From the NCBI RefSeq assembly GCF_000633515.1, contig NZ_AYMP01000010.1, forward strand, positions 1 to 64,000: a stretch of 64,000 bases of DNA. The letters run 5' to 3'. The notes under the pieces are model-generated. The model was not told the origin of the DNA. It saw nothing but the letters and a program-made list of their open reading frames with translations, and searched no databases. Positions within the stretch are counted from its first letter, which is position 1; every line of letters begins with the position of its first letter. Both the position numbers and the translations under genes were made by a program. This DNA comes from Morganella morganii H1r. Lineage in GTDB: Bacteria; Pseudomonadota; Gammaproteobacteria; Enterobacterales; Enterobacteriaceae. Positions 10,044 through 23,177 of this stretch are shown piece after piece.

Positions 10044-10120
<77 letters not shown>

Positions 10121-10235
10121 CTTCTTTATAACAAATCGTTTTTTCCAATGTTGATTGTATCAACAACTCTTACGTTATCCCTGATTTGGAAAAAAGATTA
10201 AGAAGTGTGATGTACACAGGGTCCAGTTGCATAAA

Positions 10236-10259
10236 GCCCCGAAATTTCGGGGTTTTTTG
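10236..10259 (+). terminator. intrinsic terminator between metY and rimP
   Basis: Palindromic stem CCCCGAAATTTCGGGG at 10237-10252 followed by TTTTTT. It separates metY from rimP; in E. coli partial read-through at the equivalent site expresses the nusA operon. Confidence 0.85.
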
Positions 10260-10317
10260 TTATCAGTCAACAGAGATACTGGGCGTTATGCCCTTTTTTT
10301 ATGTCCCGGGGGTGGTC

Positions 10318-10770
10318 TTGTCCACATTAGAGCAGAAATTAACAGAGATGGTCACTGCACCTGTCGAAGCACTCGGTTTTGAGCTTGTCGGCGTGGAGTT
10401 TATCCGCGGCCGCGTGTCAACACTGCGTATTTTTATTGATAGTGAAGAGGGTATCACTGTTGATGATTGCGCGGACGTGAGCCACCAGGTCAGTGCCGTT
10501 CTTGATGTTGAAGATCCTATTACAACCGTTTATAACCTTGAGGTTTCGTCTCCGGGTATGGAGCGTCCGTTATTTACGGCAGAACATTATCAGCGGTTTA
10601 CCGGTGAGGAAGTCTCACTGACTTTACGAATTGCAATGCAGAACCGTCGCAGATGGCAGGGTATTATCAAAGCCGTTGACGGTGAAATGATCACGGTTAC
10701 AGTGGATGGCAAAGACGAAGTGTTCGCACTTGGCAACATCCAGAAAGCTAACCTGGTACCCCACTTTTAA
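10318..10770 (+). CDS. rimP: ribosome maturation factor RimP
   Basis: 150 residues from TTG at 10318, which restores the family length and the [12 protein letters not shown]-terminus known from E. coli. The longer frame from ATG at 10186 would translate through the terminator hairpin and is rejected. Contains the N-terminal alpha/beta domain ([16 protein letters not shown]) and a C-terminal SH3-like domain ending QKANLVPHF. Needed for 30S maturation. First gene of rimP-nusA-infB. Confidence 0.96.
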   Translation: MSTLEQKLTEMVTAPVEALGFELVGVEFIRGRVSTLRIFIDSEEGITVDDCADVSHQVSAVLDVEDPITTVYNLEVSSPGMERPLFTAEHYQRFTGEEVSLTLRIAMQNRRRWQGIIKAVDGEMITVTVDGKDEVFALGNIQKANLVPHF

Positions 10771-10775
10771 TATAA

Positions 10776-12308
<1,533 letters not shown>

Positions 12309-12329
12309 TTTGTAGCGGGAAGGAGCAGC

Positions 12330-15062
12330 ATGACAGAATCGGTAAAATCACTGGCAGACGAAATTCAGACTTCCGTAGAGCGCCTGGTACAGCAGTTTGC
12401 TGATGCCGGCATCAAAAAAACGGCGTCTGATAACGTTTCCCAGCAAGAGAAAGAGGCCCTGCTGGCCCATCTGAACCGCGAACAGGGCGGGGCAAGTCAG
12501 CCGGGTAAATTAACACTTCAGCGCAAAACTCGCAGTACGCTGAGTGTTCCGGTAACCGGTGGCAAGAGCAAATCGGTTAATATTGAAGTCCGCAAAAAAC
12601 GCACATATGTAAACCGCGATGCCGCTGAACAGGCAAAAGCCGCGGAAGAGCAGGCACAGCGTGAAGCGGAAGAGCAGGCAAGACGCGAAGCTGAAGAGCA
12701 GGCCCGTCGTGAAGCCGAAGAAAAGGCCAAACAAGAGGCGCAAGCCAAACGTGAGGCTGAAGAAAAGGCAAAACGCGAAGCGGCAGCAGCGAAAGTAACT
12801 GAACAAGCGGCAGAACCGGCTAAGCGTGAAGCAGCGGAAAAGAATAACGTGAAAGAAAATAAAGCGAAATCAGCCCCGGCGGATAGCCGGGAAAACAGCG
12901 AAAAAGTGCGCCGCGAAGCCGAAGCCGCTGAAATCAAACGCAAAGCTGAAGAAGAACAGCAGCGCAAACTTGAAGCTGAAGTAAAACGTGCCGCGGAAGA
13001 AGCGCGCCGTCTGGCCGAAGAAAACGGCGAGAAATGGTCTGCTCCTGTCAGCGAAGAAACAGAAAGCGCGGACTATCACACCACCACCTCTGCTCACGCC
13101 CGTGAAGCGGAAGATGAAAGTGATGCGAAAGTTGAAGGCGATAACCGCGGCCGCAGCCGCGGCGCGAAAAACGTCCGCCAGAAGAAAAACAACCGTCACT
13201 CTGAGAAAGCCGATCGTGAAGAAGCCCGTGCGCAACTGCCGCGCGGTAAGAAACAGCGTAAAGGCAGCTCACTGCAGCAGAGCTTTAACAAGCCGGTTGC
13301 AGCGGTTACCCGTGATGTGGTTATCGGTGAAACTATCACTGTTGGTGAATTAGCCAACAAGATGGCGGTGAAAGGTTCTCAGGTTATTAAAACCATGATG
13401 AAGATGGGCGCGATGGCGACTATCAATCAGGTGATTGACCAGGAAACCGCACAGCTGGTTGCCGAGGAAATGGGTCACAAAGTTATCCTGCGCCGTGAGA
13501 ACGAGCTGGAAGAAGCGATCCTGAACGACCGTGACATGGGTGAAGCACAGGCTGAACCACGTGCGCCGGTTGTGACCATCATGGGTCACGTTGACCACGG
13601 TAAAACCTCATTACTGGACTATATCCGTTCCACCAAAGTCGCCTCCGGCGAAGCGGGCGGGATTACCCAGCACATCGGTGCTTACCATGTGACCACCGAT
13701 AAAGGCGCTATCACGTTCCTGGATACTCCGGGACACGCCGCGTTTACCTCCATGCGTGCCCGTGGTGCGCAGGCAACGGATATCGTTGTTCTGGTTGTTG
13801 CAGCGGACGATGGCGTGATGCCGCAGACTATCGAAGCTATCCAGCATGCGAAAGCAGCGGGTGTGCCGGTTGTGGTTGCGGTGAACAAAATTGATAAACC
13901 GGAAGCCGATCCGGATCGCGTCCGTAACGAACTGTCTCAGTACGGCATCCTCTCTGAAGAGTGGGGCGGCGAGACTCAGTTCATCAGCGTTTCCGCGAAG
14001 AAAGGTATCGGTATCGACGATCTGCTTGACGCTATCCTGCTGCAGGCTGAAGTTCTCGAACTGAAAGCAGTGCGTGCCGGTATGGCGAGCGGTGTGGTTA
14101 TCGAATCTTACCTCGATAAAGGCCGTGGTCCGGTCGCGACTATCCTGGTACAGAGCGGTACACTGAACAAAGGCGATATCGTCCTGTGCGGCTTTGAATA
14201 CGGCCGTATCCGTGCGATGCGTAACGAACTGGGTCAGGATGTCACCGAAGCGGGTCCGTCCATTCCGGTGGAAATCCTGGGTCTGTCCAATGTGCCGTCT
14301 GCCGGTGATGAAGCGACCGTTGTCCGTGATGAGAAGAAAGCCCGTGAAGTGGCACTCTATCGTCAGGGTAAATTCCGTGATGTGAAACTGGCACGTCAGC
14401 AGAAAGCCAAACTGGAAAACATGTTTGCTAACATGGAAAGCGGTAAGGTTTCTGAACTGAATATCGTTCTGAAGACCGATGTGCAGGGTACCTGTGAAGC
14501 TATCACCGATTCACTGATGAAACTGTCGACTGATGAAGTCAAAGTGAAAATCATCGGTTCCGGTGTGGGTGGTATCACTGAAACTGACGCCACGCTGGCT
14601 GCGGCATCCAACGCGATTATCCTCGGCTTTAACGTCCGTGCGGATGCATCAGCACGCCGCCTGATTGAAAGCGAAAGCGTTGACCTGCGTTACTATTCCG
14701 TAATCTACAGCCTGATTGATGAAATCAAACAGGCAATGAGCGGGATGCTGGCGCCGGAATTCAAACAGGAAATCATGGGTCTGGCAGAAGTCCGTGATGT
14801 GTTCCGTTCACCGAAATTCGGTGCCATCGCCGGTTGTATGGTGACGGAAGGAACGATCAAACGTAACAACCCTATCCGCGTTCTGCGTGACAACGTGGTT
14901 ATCTATGAAGGTGAGCTGGAATCTCTGCGCCGCTTCAAAGATGACGTTGCTGAAGTCCGTAACGGGATGGAATGTGGTATCGGTGTCAAGAACTACAATG
15001 ATGTCCGCCCGGGCGACATGATTGAAGTCTTCCAGGTGATTGAAGTTCAACGTACTATCTGA
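12330..15062 (+). CDS. infB: translation initiation factor IF-2
   Basis: 910 residues. A small N-terminal domain is followed by a long charged linker rich in [12 protein letters not shown] repeats (about residues 95-240). Then comes the GTPase domain with G1 GHVDHGKT at 419-426, G3 DTPGH and G4 NKID, and C-terminal domains that bind fMet-tRNA. In E. coli shorter IF2 forms start internally; I did not identify the equivalent starts. The low-complexity DNA at about 12640-12990 is this linker, not a separate repeat element. Confidence 0.98.
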   Translation: MTESVKSLADEIQTSVERLVQQFADAGIKKTASDNVSQQEKEALLAHLNREQGGASQPGKLTLQRKTRSTLSVPVTGGKSKSVNIEVRKKRTYVNRDAAEQAKAAEEQAQREAEEQARREAEEQARREAEEKAKQEAQAKREAEEKAKREAAAAKVTEQAAEPAKREAAEKNNVKENKAKSAPADSRENSEKVRREAEAAEIKRKAEEEQQRKLEAEVKRAAEEARRLAEENGEKWSAPVSEETESADYHTTTSAHAREAEDESDAKVEGDNRGRSRGAKNVRQKKNNRHSEKADREEARAQLPRGKKQRKGSSLQQSFNKPVAAVTRDVVIGETITVGELANKMAVKGSQVIKTMMKMGAMATINQVIDQETAQLVAEEMGHKVILRRENELEEAILNDRDMGEAQAEPRAPVVTIMGHVDHGKTSLLDYIRSTKVASGEAGGITQHIGAYHVTTDKGAITFLDTPGHAAFTSMRARGAQATDIVVLVVAADDGVMPQTIEAIQHAKAAGVPVVVAVNKIDKPEADPDRVRNELSQYGILSEEWGGETQFISVSAKKGIGIDDLLDAILLQAEVLELKAVRAGMASGVVIESYLDKGRGPVATILVQSGTLNKGDIVLCGFEYGRIRAMRNELGQDVTEAGPSIPVEILGLSNVPSAGDEATVVRDEKKAREVALYRQGKFRDVKLARQQKAKLENMFANMESGKVSELNIVLKTDVQGTCEAITDSLMKLSTDEVKVKIIGSGVGGITETDATLAAASNAIILGFNVRADASARRLIESESVDLRYYSVIYSLIDEIKQAMSGMLAPEFKQEIMGLAEVRDVFRSPKFGAIAGCMVTEGTIKRNNPIRVLRDNVVIYEGELESLRRFKDDVAEVRNGMECGIGVKNYNDVRPGDMIEVFQVIEVQRTI

Positions 15063-15134
15063 TCACCTGACGGTATGACATAACATGGTATAATTGGGGG
15101 GCTTATGGCCCCCCGAATTTTCAGGAGAGAAACT

Positions 15135-15545
15135 ATGGCGAGAGAATTCAGCCGTACTCAGCGCGTTTCACAGGAAATTCAGAAAGAAATTGCGATTATC
15201 CTGCAGCGTGAAATTAAAGATCCCCGTGTGGGGATGGCAACGGTATCCGGCGTGGATTTATCCCGCGATATGGCCTATGCCACGGTATTTGTGACCTTTC
15301 TGAACTTTATGGATGAAGACCATAATTCAGAGCAGGTGAAAACAGGTATCAAAGTCTTAAATGATATTTCCGGCTACATTCGCTCCCTGCTGGGGAAAGA
15401 GATGCGCCTGCGCATTATTCCGGAACTTAAATTTGAATATGACAGCTCTCTGGTCGAAGGGATGCGTATGTCTAATCTGGTGTCTGATGTGATCAAACAC
15501 GACCAGGATATGCGTAAATCTGCGGACGACAAAGAGGGTAACTGA
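15135..15545 (+). CDS. rbfA: 30S ribosome-binding factor A
   Basis: 136 residues from ATG at 15135, chosen because CAGGAGAG sits six bases upstream and the product then begins [11 protein letters not shown] like E. coli RbfA; the ATG at 15105 lacks both. Single KH-like domain with EIKDPRVGM and GMRMSNLV near the end. Acts in late 16S rRNA 5'-end maturation and cold adaptation. The stop overlaps the truB start (TGATG). Confidence 0.96.
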   Translation: MAREFSRTQRVSQEIQKEIAIILQREIKDPRVGMATVSGVDLSRDMAYATVFVTFLNFMDEDHNSEQVKTGIKVLNDISGYIRSLLGKEMRLRIIPELKFEYDSSLVEGMRMSNLVSDVIKHDQDMRKSADDKEGN

Positions 15546-16489
15546 TGGCACGCCGTCGTCGTGGCCGTAATATCAACGGCATTGTCCTGCTGGATAAACC
15601 GCAGGACATTTCATCCAATGATGCATTGCAGAAGGTCCGCCGTCTGTTTAATGCCGCCAAGGCCGGTCACACCGGCGCGCTGGATCCGCTGGCAACCGGT
15701 ATGCTGCCGGTCTGCCTCGGTGAAGCGACCAAATTTTCACAGTTTCTGCTGGATTCCGACAAACGTTACCGTGTGATTGCCCGCCTGGGGCAGCGTACGG
15801 ACACTTCAGACTCGCAGGGTGAGGTGATCAGTGAGCGCCCGCTGACATTCACGGCGGAACAGCTTGCGGCTGCCCTGGAGTCATTCAGGGGCGATACCTT
15901 ACAGGTGCCGTCCATGTATTCCGCGCTCAAACATCAGGGACGTCCGCTGTACGAGTATGCCCGCAAAGGCATCACCATAGAGCGGGAAGCCCGCCCGATC
16001 ACAGTGTATGAACTGCTGTTTATCCGCCATGAAGGGGATGAACTGGAGCTGGAGATTCACTGTTCGAAAGGCACCTATATCCGCACTATCATTGATGATC
16101 TCGGTGAGAAACTCGGTTGCGGTGCTCACGTGACCATGCTGCGCCGGTTGCAGGTGGCCACGTATCCGGCAGAACGGATGGTGACACTGGAACAGCTTCA
16201 GGACATGCGCCGGGTGGCGGATGAATCAGAAACACCCCTTGAAACCGCTCTGGATCCGCTGCTGCTGCCGATGGATACCGCCGTGTCTCATTTCCCGCAG
16301 GTCAATCTGACGGATGTGACCGCCGGATATTTTAAGCTGGGACAGCCGGTACGGGCTTCACACGACCTGGCACCGGAGACATTAACCCGCGTAACGCAGG
16401 GTGATGATGCACAGTTTATCGGCCTTGCGGTGATCAGTGAGGACGGCCTGGTGGCACCGCGCCGCCTTGTCGTGGAATACGCGGAATAA
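15545..16489 (+). CDS. truB: tRNA pseudouridine-55 synthase
   Basis: 314 residues. The catalytic aspartate is D47 in [12 protein letters not shown], one residue earlier than in E. coli because of a one-residue shorter N-terminus. The family motif [17 protein letters not shown] and a C-terminal PUA-type domain follow. Forms the universal psi-55 in the tRNA T-loop. Coupled to rbfA by a TGATG overlap. Confidence 0.97.
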   Translation: MARRRRGRNINGIVLLDKPQDISSNDALQKVRRLFNAAKAGHTGALDPLATGMLPVCLGEATKFSQFLLDSDKRYRVIARLGQRTDTSDSQGEVISERPLTFTAEQLAAALESFRGDTLQVPSMYSALKHQGRPLYEYARKGITIEREARPITVYELLFIRHEGDELELEIHCSKGTYIRTIIDDLGEKLGCGAHVTMLRRLQVATYPAERMVTLEQLQDMRRVADESETPLETALDPLLLPMDTAVSHFPQVNLTDVTAGYFKLGQPVRASHDLAPETLTRVTQGDDAQFIGLAVISEDGLVAPRRLVVEYAE

Positions 16490-16610
16490 GTGCCGCCATA
16501 TCTTGCGTTCAGGGCGCGGGCGGCGTAGAATAACGCGGCAATTTCCCTGAGATGCTGAATTAGAGATCGGCACTCAATTTTATTAATCAAAGTATATTTG
16601 GAGTTCTATT

Positions 16611-16880
16611 ATGTCTCTAAGCACTGAAGCGAAAGCGAAAATTGTCGCTGATTTCGGTCGTGGCGAAAACGACACCGGTTCAAGCGAAGTTCAGATCGCG
16701 CTGCTGACTGCACAGATCAATCACCTGCAAGGTCACTTTTCTGAGCATAAAAAAGATCACCACAGCCGTCGTGGTCTGCTGCGCATGGTAGCTCAGCGTC
16801 GTAAGCTCCTGAACTATCTGAAAGGCAAAGACTTAGCAAGCTACACCTCAATTCTTGAGCGTCTGGGCCTGCGTCGCTAA
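16611..16880 (+). CDS. rpsO: 30S ribosomal protein S15
   Basis: 89 residues, the exact family length, with the conserved [16 protein letters not shown] segment that binds 16S rRNA helix 22. Followed by an intrinsic terminator and a processing hairpin before pnp, as in E. coli. Confidence 0.98.
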   Translation: MSLSTEAKAKIVADFGRGENDTGSSEVQIALLTAQINHLQGHFSEHKKDHHSRRGLLRMVAQRRKLLNYLKGKDLASYTSILERLGLRR

Positions 16881-16899
16881 TTCAGACAAGTTTCAGTGG

Positions 16900-16926
16900 A
16901 AAGGGGCCGACGGCCCCTTTTCTTCT
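16900..16926 (+). terminator. intrinsic terminator after rpsO
   Basis: Stem AAAGGGGCC / GGCCCCTTT with a GAC loop, then TCTTCT. Equivalent to the partial terminator between rpsO and pnp in E. coli. Confidence 0.85.
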
Positions 16927-16982
16927 GAATGCGGCACATTAAGCTGTTGCCGCAATAATAACGATTCTTCGGTACAGCTATT

Positions 16983-17039
16983 CGCGCGGCTAATGAGAGC
17001 ACTTTCCGGCAACAGGAAAAGGTTGTCATTAGTCGCGAG
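16983..17039 (+). promoter_or_regulatory. RNase III-type processing hairpin in the pnp leader
   Basis: Long imperfect stem: CGCGCGGCTAATGAGAGC (from 16983) pairs with TTGTCATTAGTCGCG (ending about 17038). In E. coli an RNase III-cleaved stem at this place lets PNPase destabilise its own mRNA. The same architecture here supports conserved autoregulation, which is inference from position and fold. Confidence 0.75.
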
Positions 17040-17106
17040 GATGTATCTGAAGGAACCATTTCACTACTTACCCCTGCCGGGGTGAGAGACCCAGAAGGAT
17101 ATTATT

Positions 17107-19263
17107 TTGTTAAATCCGACAATCCGTAAATTCCAGTATGGTCAGCACACTGTCACTATTGAAACCGGCATGATGGCCCGTCAGGCGACAGCAGCTGTAA
17201 TGGTTAACATGGACGACACTGCGGTATTCGTTACCGTTGTCGGCCAGAAAAAAATGAAACCGGGCCAGGACTTCTTCCCGCTGACCGTAAACTATCAGGA
17301 GCGTACCTACGCTGCCGGCCGTATTCCGGGGAGCTTCTTCCGCCGTGAAGGCCGTCCGGGCGAAGGTGAAACCCTGATTGCACGTCTGATTGACCGTCCG
17401 TTACGCCCGCTGTTCCCGGAAGGTTTCCTGAACGAAGTTCAGATCATCGCAACTGTGGTATCTGTGAACCCGCAGATTAACCCTGATATCGTGGCAATGA
17501 TTGGTGCTTCAGCGGCACTGGCACTGTCCGGTATTCCGTTCAACGGCCCGATTGGTGCGGCACGTGTTGGTTTTATCAATGACCAGTATGTTCTGAACCC
17601 GACCACTGACGAATTAGCAGTAAGCAAACTGGATCTGGTTGTTGCCGGTACCAAAGGTGCAGTTCTGATGGTTGAATCAGAAGCACAGCTGCTGACTGAA
17701 GAACAAATGCTGGGTGCGGTCGTGTTCGGTCACGAGCAGCAGCAGATTGTTATCGAAAATATTAACGCACTGGCTGCTGAAGCCGGTAAACCGAAGTGGG
17801 ACTGGCAGCCTGAGCCTGTTAATCAGACTCTGCATGACCGCGTTGCTGAGCTGTCTGAAAAAGCACTGGGTGATGCTTACCGTATCACTGAGAAACAGGA
17901 TCGTTACGCACAGGTTGATATCATTAAAGATGCCACCATCAGTGCACTGGAAGCTGAATTTGCCGCACGCGGCGAAGAGCTGACCGGCGAACTGAAACAT
18001 GAAATCAGCGACATCCTGGCAGCGGTTGAGAAATCTGTTGTCCGTACCCGTGTTCTGAACGGTGAGCCGCGTATCGACGGCCGTGAAAAAGACATGGTCC
18101 GCGCACTGGATGTCCGCACCGGTGTTCTGCCGCGTACTCACGGTTCTTCTCTGTTCACCCGTGGTGAAACTCAGGCGCTGGTAACCGCAACGCTGGGTAC
18201 TGCCCGTGATGCACAGACGCTGGATCAGGTGATGGGTGAAATCACTGACACCTTCCTGTTCCATTACAACTTCCCTCCGTACTGCGTGGGTGAAACCGGT
18301 ATGGTCGGTTCACCGAAACGTCGTGAAATCGGCCACGGCCGTCTGGCGAAACGTGGTGTGCTGGCAGTGATGCCGTCTCAGGAAGAATTCCCGTACACCG
18401 TGCGTGTGGTGTCAGAAATCACCGAATCCAACGGTTCTTCTTCTATGGCGTCAGTCTGTGGTGCATCTCTGGCACTGATGGATGCAGGTGTTCCTGTGAA
18501 ATCAGCGGTTGCCGGTATCGCAATGGGTCTGGTGAAAGAAGGCGACAAGTACGTGGTTCTGTCTGATATCCTGGGTGATGAAGACCACCTCGGCGACATG
18601 GACTTTAAAGTGGCGGGCAGCCGTGACGGTATCAGCGCCCTGCAGATGGATATCAAAATCGAAGGTATCACCAGCGAAATCATGCAGGTGGCTCTGAATC
18701 AGGCCAAAGGTGCGCGTCTGCACATTCTGGGCGTGATGGAGCAGGCTATCAACTCACCACGTGCTGATATCTCTGAGTTTGCACCGCGTATTCACACCAT
18801 CCGCATCAACCCGGACAAAATTAAAGACGTTATCGGTAAAGGCGGTTCTGTGATCCGTGCCCTGACCGAAGAAACCGGCACCACTATCGAAATCGAAGAT
18901 GACGGTACCGTGAAGATTGCTGCAACTGATGGTGATAAAGCGAAGATGGCTATCCGCCGTATCGAAGAAATCACCGCAGAAGTGGAAGTCGGCCGTGTCT
19001 ATAACGGTAAAGTTGTCCGTATTGTTGATTTCGGTGCTTTCGTGGCTATCGGTGGCGGTAAAGAAGGTCTGGTGCATATCTCTCAGATCGCTGACAAGCG
19101 CGTTGAAAAAGTATCAGATTATCTGGAAATGGGTCAGGAAGTACCGGTCAAGGTACTGGAAATCGACCGTCAGGGTCGTATCCGCCTGAGCATGAAAGAA
19201 GCAGTCAGTCAGGAGGCTGTACCGGCTTCGGATGCAACCCCTGATGCAAATAACGCTGAATAA
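17107..19263 (+). CDS. pnp: polynucleotide phosphorylase
   Basis: 718 residues from TTG at 17107, the same rare start used in E. coli (product begins [12 protein letters not shown]). Two RNase PH-like domains are joined by a helical region. A KH domain ([17 protein letters not shown]) and an S1 domain ([20 protein letters not shown]) follow. It is a phosphorolytic 3'-5' exonuclease and the degradosome partner of RNase E. The upstream hairpin at 16983-17039 indicates autoregulation. Confidence 0.98.
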   Translation: MLNPTIRKFQYGQHTVTIETGMMARQATAAVMVNMDDTAVFVTVVGQKKMKPGQDFFPLTVNYQERTYAAGRIPGSFFRREGRPGEGETLIARLIDRPLRPLFPEGFLNEVQIIATVVSVNPQINPDIVAMIGASAALALSGIPFNGPIGAARVGFINDQYVLNPTTDELAVSKLDLVVAGTKGAVLMVESEAQLLTEEQMLGAVVFGHEQQQIVIENINALAAEAGKPKWDWQPEPVNQTLHDRVAELSEKALGDAYRITEKQDRYAQVDIIKDATISALEAEFAARGEELTGELKHEISDILAAVEKSVVRTRVLNGEPRIDGREKDMVRALDVRTGVLPRTHGSSLFTRGETQALVTATLGTARDAQTLDQVMGEITDTFLFHYNFPPYCVGETGMVGSPKRREIGHGRLAKRGVLAVMPSQEEFPYTVRVVSEITESNGSSSMASVCGASLALMDAGVPVKSAVAGIAMGLVKEGDKYVVLSDILGDEDHLGDMDFKVAGSRDGISALQMDIKIEGITSEIMQVALNQAKGARLHILGVMEQAINSPRADISEFAPRIHTIRINPDKIKDVIGKGGSVIRALTEETGTTIEIEDDGTVKIAATDGDKAKMAIRRIEEITAEVEVGRVYNGKVVRIVDFGAFVAIGGGKEGLVHISQIADKRVEKVSDYLEMGQEVPVKVLEIDRQGRIRLSMKEAVSQEAVPASDATPDANNAE

Positions 19264-19385
19264 AATTTGACGTAAGTCGTGGCGTCCTGTAAAAAGGGCG
19301 CCATTCGGCAAAAAAAGCAAAAATGCACTCGGTTATTGTCAGTCAGAGGATTATCCTTTTAGGGATCTGACTTCGGGAGTAGGAA

Positions 19386-20273
19386 ATGAATTTTTTTCTG
19401 CGTTGGTGGAGCATTGCAGCTATAATTTTTATCGCAGGATGCAGCAGCGGTAAAAACTGGCACTCCGGGGATTTACTTGCAGTACCCCTGCAGCCATCAT
19501 TACAGCAGGAAGTGATCCTCGCCCGAATGGAACAAATACTGGCAAGCCGGTCATTAACTGAGGACGAATACGCCCAGCTGCTTTATCAGCGTGGTGTGTT
19601 GTATGACAGCCTCGGATTGCGTGCATTGGCACGTAACGATTTTACCGTTGCGTTATCAATGCGTCCGGATATTCCGGAGATATTTAATTACCTGGGCATT
19701 TATTTTACGCAGGCAGGCAACTTTGATGCTGCCTATGAAGCGTATGATTCTGTATTAGAGCTTGATCCAACTTATAACTACGCGCGTATGAACCGCGGTA
19801 TTGCCCTGTATTACGGGGGCCGGTATCCGGTGGCGCGGGATGATTTGCTGGCGTTTTATCAGGATGATCCAAACGATCCGTTCCGCTCGCTGTGGCTTTA
19901 TCTCGTCGATAAAGAGATAGATCCGAAGAAGGCACTGACCGATTTACGTCAGCGCTATCAGCAGGCGAAAGGCGGACAATGGGGCTGGAATATTGCTGAA
20001 TTCTATCTCGGCGACATCAGTGAAAAGACACTGCTTGATCGGCTGAAGGAATTCTCAACGGATAACACTTCGCTCGCTGAACATCTCAGTGAAACCTACT
20101 TCTATTTAGGTAAATACTACCTGAGTCTGGGGGATACGGACAGCGCTGAAACGCTGTTCAAGCTGACGGTTGCCAACAACGCACACAATTTCGTTGAGCA
20201 CCGCTACGCATTGTTGGAATTAGCTCTGTTAGGTGATGAAGAACAGGACCTGACGGATTCAGATCCACAATAG
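19386..20273 (+). CDS. nlpI: lipoprotein NlpI
   Basis: 295 residues. The lipoprotein signal ends in FIAGC with acylated C19. Tetratricopeptide repeats cover most of the mature part (for example [20 protein letters not shown]). Outer-membrane lipoprotein adaptor that, in E. coli, scaffolds murein endopeptidases and delivers MepS to Prc. Between pnp and deaD, as in E. coli. Confidence 0.95.
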   Translation: MNFFLRWWSIAAIIFIAGCSSGKNWHSGDLLAVPLQPSLQQEVILARMEQILASRSLTEDEYAQLLYQRGVLYDSLGLRALARNDFTVALSMRPDIPEIFNYLGIYFTQAGNFDAAYEAYDSVLELDPTYNYARMNRGIALYYGGRYPVARDDLLAFYQDDPNDPFRSLWLYLVDKEIDPKKALTDLRQRYQQAKGGQWGWNIAEFYLGDISEKTLLDRLKEFSTDNTSLAEHLSETYFYLGKYYLSLGDTDSAETLFKLTVANNAHNFVEHRYALLELALLGDEEQDLTDSDPQ

Positions 20274-20445
20274 CTGACGAACACACTTCAACCCGTTAAT
20301 TTTTCACCATTGCGAAAGTGATGGGGGGATTTTTGTTCGTTTTATAATTTTATTTGAGCCAGTTCACACTTTTAAATGAAAACAACCGACATGCTTTCCG
20401 ATGGGTTGTGTAGACTGGCCGCCATTTTGTATGAGGCACCTTTAC

Positions 20446-22371
20446 ATGACCACTGAGACTGAAATCTCTTTTGCTGACATTGGTTTATCAGCTGATATTT
20501 TGACTGCACTGGACGACCTGGGCTACGAAAAGCCGTCCCCGATCCAGCAACAATGTATTCCGCACCTGCTTGCCGGACGTGATGTCCTTGGTATGGCACA
20601 GACAGGTAGCGGTAAAACGGCGGCGTTCGGCCTGCCGTTACTGAACAATATTGACCCGAACCTGAGAGCACCACAGATTCTGGTGCTGGCACCGACCCGC
20701 GAATTAGCGGTTCAGGTTGCGGAAGCCTGTACTGATTTCTCCAAACATATGCGTAACGTGAATGTGGTCGCCCTGTACGGCGGTCAGCGTTATGACGTCC
20801 AGTTACGTGCTCTGCGTCAGGGGCCGCAGGTGGTTGTCGGGACGCCGGGCCGTCTGCTGGATCACTTAAAACGCGGCACCCTGGATTTATCCAACCTGAA
20901 AGGTCTGGTACTGGACGAAGCAGATGAAATGCTGCGCATGGGCTTCATCGAAGACGTTGAAACCATCATGAGCCAGATCCCGGCAAATCACCAGACCGCG
21001 CTGTTCTCTGCAACCATGCCGGAAGCTATCCGCCGCATTACCCGCCGTTTCATGAAAGATCCGCAGGAAGTGCGCATTCAGAGCAGCGTGACTACCCGTC
21101 CGGACATCAGCCAGAGCTACTGGACTGCTTACGGTGCGCGTAAGAGCGAAGCACTGGTCCGTTTTCTGGAAGCGGAAGATTTTGATGCGGCGATTATCTT
21201 CGTCCGTACCAAAAATGCGACTCTGGAAGTGGCAGAAACCCTGGAGCGTAACGGTTATAACAGCGCGGCACTGAACGGTGACATGAACCAGGCCCTGCGT
21301 GAGCAGACGCTGGAGCGCCTGAAAGACGGCCGCCTGGACATTCTGATTGCAACAGACGTTGCTGCCCGTGGTCTGGACGTTGAGCGTATCAGCCTGGTTG
21401 TTAACTACGATATCCCGATGGATGCGGAATCTTACGTTCACCGTATCGGCCGTACCGGTCGTGCAGGTCGTGCAGGTCGCGCACTGCTGTTCGTGGAAAA
21501 CCGTGAACGCCGCCTGCTGCGTAACATTGAACGCACCATGAAACTGACCATCCCTGAGGTAGAATTACCGGATGCAGAGATGATCAGCCAGCGCCGTCAG
21601 GAAAAATTTGCTGCCACTATCCATGCAGAAATGGAAAGCAGTAACCTGGATCAGTATCGTGCACTGCTGAAAAAACTGGTTCCGGCAGACAGCGATGAGT
21701 CTGAAGCCGATATCGATATGGAAACCCTGGCCGCGGTTCTGCTGAAAATGGCAGAAGGCGAGCGCAAACTGATCCTGCCGCCGGATGCACCACGTCGTCC
21801 GCGCCGTGAGTTCAACGATCGTGATGATCGCCGCCGTAATGACCGCAATGATCGTAACAGTCGTTTCGGTGATCGTCCGGAGCGTGGTTCAGAACCGCGC
21901 CGTGAACGCCGTGACGTGGGTGACATGGAACTGTACCGCATTGAAGTGGGCCGTACCGATGGTGTTGAAGTTCGCCACATTGTGGGCGCGATTGCTAACG
22001 AAGGGGATATCAACAGCCGTTACATCGGTAACATCAAACTGTTTGATACTCATTCAACTATCGAATTACCGAAAGGTATGCCGACGGATCTGTTACAGCA
22101 TTTCACCCGTACCCGTGTGATGAACAAACCAATGAACATGACATTAGTCGGTGATGCGAAGCCGTTCAACCGTGAACGCCGCAGCGGTGGTAATGACCGT
22201 GGTGGTAACGGTGGCCGCAGTTTCGGTGGTGGTAACCGCCGTGACGGTGAGCGTTCTGACCGTGGTAACAGCGATCGCCGTCCGCAGGGCGAGCGCCGCA
22301 GCTTCCGCCGCGAAGAGGGTGGCAATGCTGCTCCGCGCCGCCGCAGCAGCAACAGCAGTAACAATGCATAA
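20446..22371 (+). CDS. deaD: ATP-dependent RNA helicase DeaD (CsdA)
   Basis: 641 residues from ATG at 20446 (GAGG upstream); an in-frame ATG at 20401 lies too early to match the family N-terminus. Helicase core: AQTGSGKT at 51-58, PTRELA, TPGR, LDEAD with D157-E-A-D160, SAT, and [11 protein letters not shown]. Then the dimerisation and RNA-binding domains ([23 protein letters not shown]) and a long Arg/Gly/Asn-rich tail. A cold-shock helicase acting in 50S assembly and mRNA decay. The 172-base leader fits a regulated 5' UTR, but I see no specific element in it. Confidence 0.97.
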   Translation: MTTETEISFADIGLSADILTALDDLGYEKPSPIQQQCIPHLLAGRDVLGMAQTGSGKTAAFGLPLLNNIDPNLRAPQILVLAPTRELAVQVAEACTDFSKHMRNVNVVALYGGQRYDVQLRALRQGPQVVVGTPGRLLDHLKRGTLDLSNLKGLVLDEADEMLRMGFIEDVETIMSQIPANHQTALFSATMPEAIRRITRRFMKDPQEVRIQSSVTTRPDISQSYWTAYGARKSEALVRFLEAEDFDAAIIFVRTKNATLEVAETLERNGYNSAALNGDMNQALREQTLERLKDGRLDILIATDVAARGLDVERISLVVNYDIPMDAESYVHRIGRTGRAGRAGRALLFVENRERRLLRNIERTMKLTIPEVELPDAEMISQRRQEKFAATIHAEMESSNLDQYRALLKKLVPADSDESEADIDMETLAAVLLKMAEGERKLILPPDAPRRPRREFNDRDDRRRNDRNDRNSRFGDRPERGSEPRRERRDVGDMELYRIEVGRTDGVEVRHIVGAIANEGDINSRYIGNIKLFDTHSTIELPKGMPTDLLQHFTRTRVMNKPMNMTLVGDAKPFNRERRSGGNDRGGNGGRSFGGGNRRDGERSDRGNSDRRPQGERRSFRREEGGNAAPRRRSSNSSNNA

Positions 22372-22388
22372 TTGATTCTCTGAATCAT

Positions 22389-22426
22389 AAAAAGCCCGGC
22401 CGGGGATATCCCTGCCGGGCTTTTTT
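22389..22426. terminator. bidirectional terminator between deaD and btsR
   Basis: Stem AAAAGCCCGGC / GCCGGGCTTTT with T-run on + and A-run on the 5' side (T-run on -). Serves both convergent genes. Confidence 0.9.
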
Positions 22427-22445
22427 ATGTGTCCGGATTTTTGTA

Positions 22446-23159
22446 TTAAATCAGCCCCAGAGCCTCTTTCAGGGGTTTAAGATAGCGGCGGCTGACCGGG
22501 ATGGTTTCATCATTACTCAGGATCAGTTCCGCCTGGCCGTTATCGCCCAGCAGGATTTCCCGCAGGCGGGTCAGATTGACCAGATACTGCCGGTGACAGC
22601 GCAGCAGCGGTGTGCGGGTTTCCAGAGTGCGCAGTGTCAGCTCGGTAAACCCTTCCTGGCCGTGCGCACTCATCACAAACACGCCGCTGATACGGGAATT
22701 GACATAGACCACATCCTCAACCGGCATCAGCCAGATACGGTTGTGGCCGCTGCACGGGATATAGCGCAGCTGCTCTGTCTGTTCCGGGATCTCCGCCGGG
22801 CGGATCTGTCCCTGGCGCAGCCGGTTCAGGGTTTTGTCCAGGCGCTCTTTTTCCACCGGTTTGAGCAGATAATCAAACGCATCCTCCTCAAAAGCCTGTA
22901 ACGCATATTCCTCAAAAGCAGTGAGAAAGACAATCGCAGGCCGGTGGCCGGGGTCGAGCATACCGACCATCTCCAGTCCGGTGACACGGGGCATCTGAAT
23001 ATCCAGAAACACCACGTCCGGTTTCAGACGATGGATTTTACCGATGGCATCAATGGCGTTAGTGCATTCACCCAGGATATGGATGTCAGGATACGCATCG
23101 AGCAGTAATCGCAGGTTTTCCCGGGCCAGTGGCTCATCATCAACAATTAAAACATTCAT
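22446..23159 (-). CDS. btsR: LytTR-type response regulator BtsR (YehT)
   Basis: 237 residues. A receiver domain (1-~120) has acidic pair D7-D8 and phospho-acceptor D53 in [10 protein letters not shown] LytTR DNA-binding domain (~135-237) contains the [12 protein letters not shown] segment. Matches E. coli BtsR, which is activated by BtsS on sensing extracellular pyruvate. Lies 18 bases downstream of btsS in one operon. The pyruvate transporter gene btsT, its E. coli target, is not in this window. Confidence 0.92.
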   Translation of the reverse strand: MNVLIVDDEPLARENLRLLLDAYPDIHILGECTNAIDAIGKIHRLKPDVVFLDIQMPRVTGLEMVGMLDPGHRPAIVFLTAFEEYALQAFEEDAFDYLLKPVEKERLDKTLNRLRQGQIRPAEIPEQTEQLRYIPCSGHNRIWLMPVEDVVYVNSRISGVFVMSAHGQEGFTELTLRTLETRTPLLRCHRQYLVNLTRLREILLGDNGQAELILSNDETIPVSRRYLKPLKEALGLI

Positions 23160-23177
23160 GGTGTCATTATCATTTTT

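Noticed and set aside
10186..10317. N-terminal extension of rimP from an upstream ATG
   Set aside because: It would translate through the metY terminator hairpin and adds sequence absent from the family; the TTG at 10318 restores the known start.
12640..12990. Apparent short tandem repeats rich in GAAGC
   Set aside because: They encode the charged [12 protein letters not shown] linker of IF-2 and are a normal feature of that protein.
17677..18264. 195-codon minus frame inside pnp
   Set aside because: Antisense shadow of a highly conserved gene; composition typical of a complementary frame.
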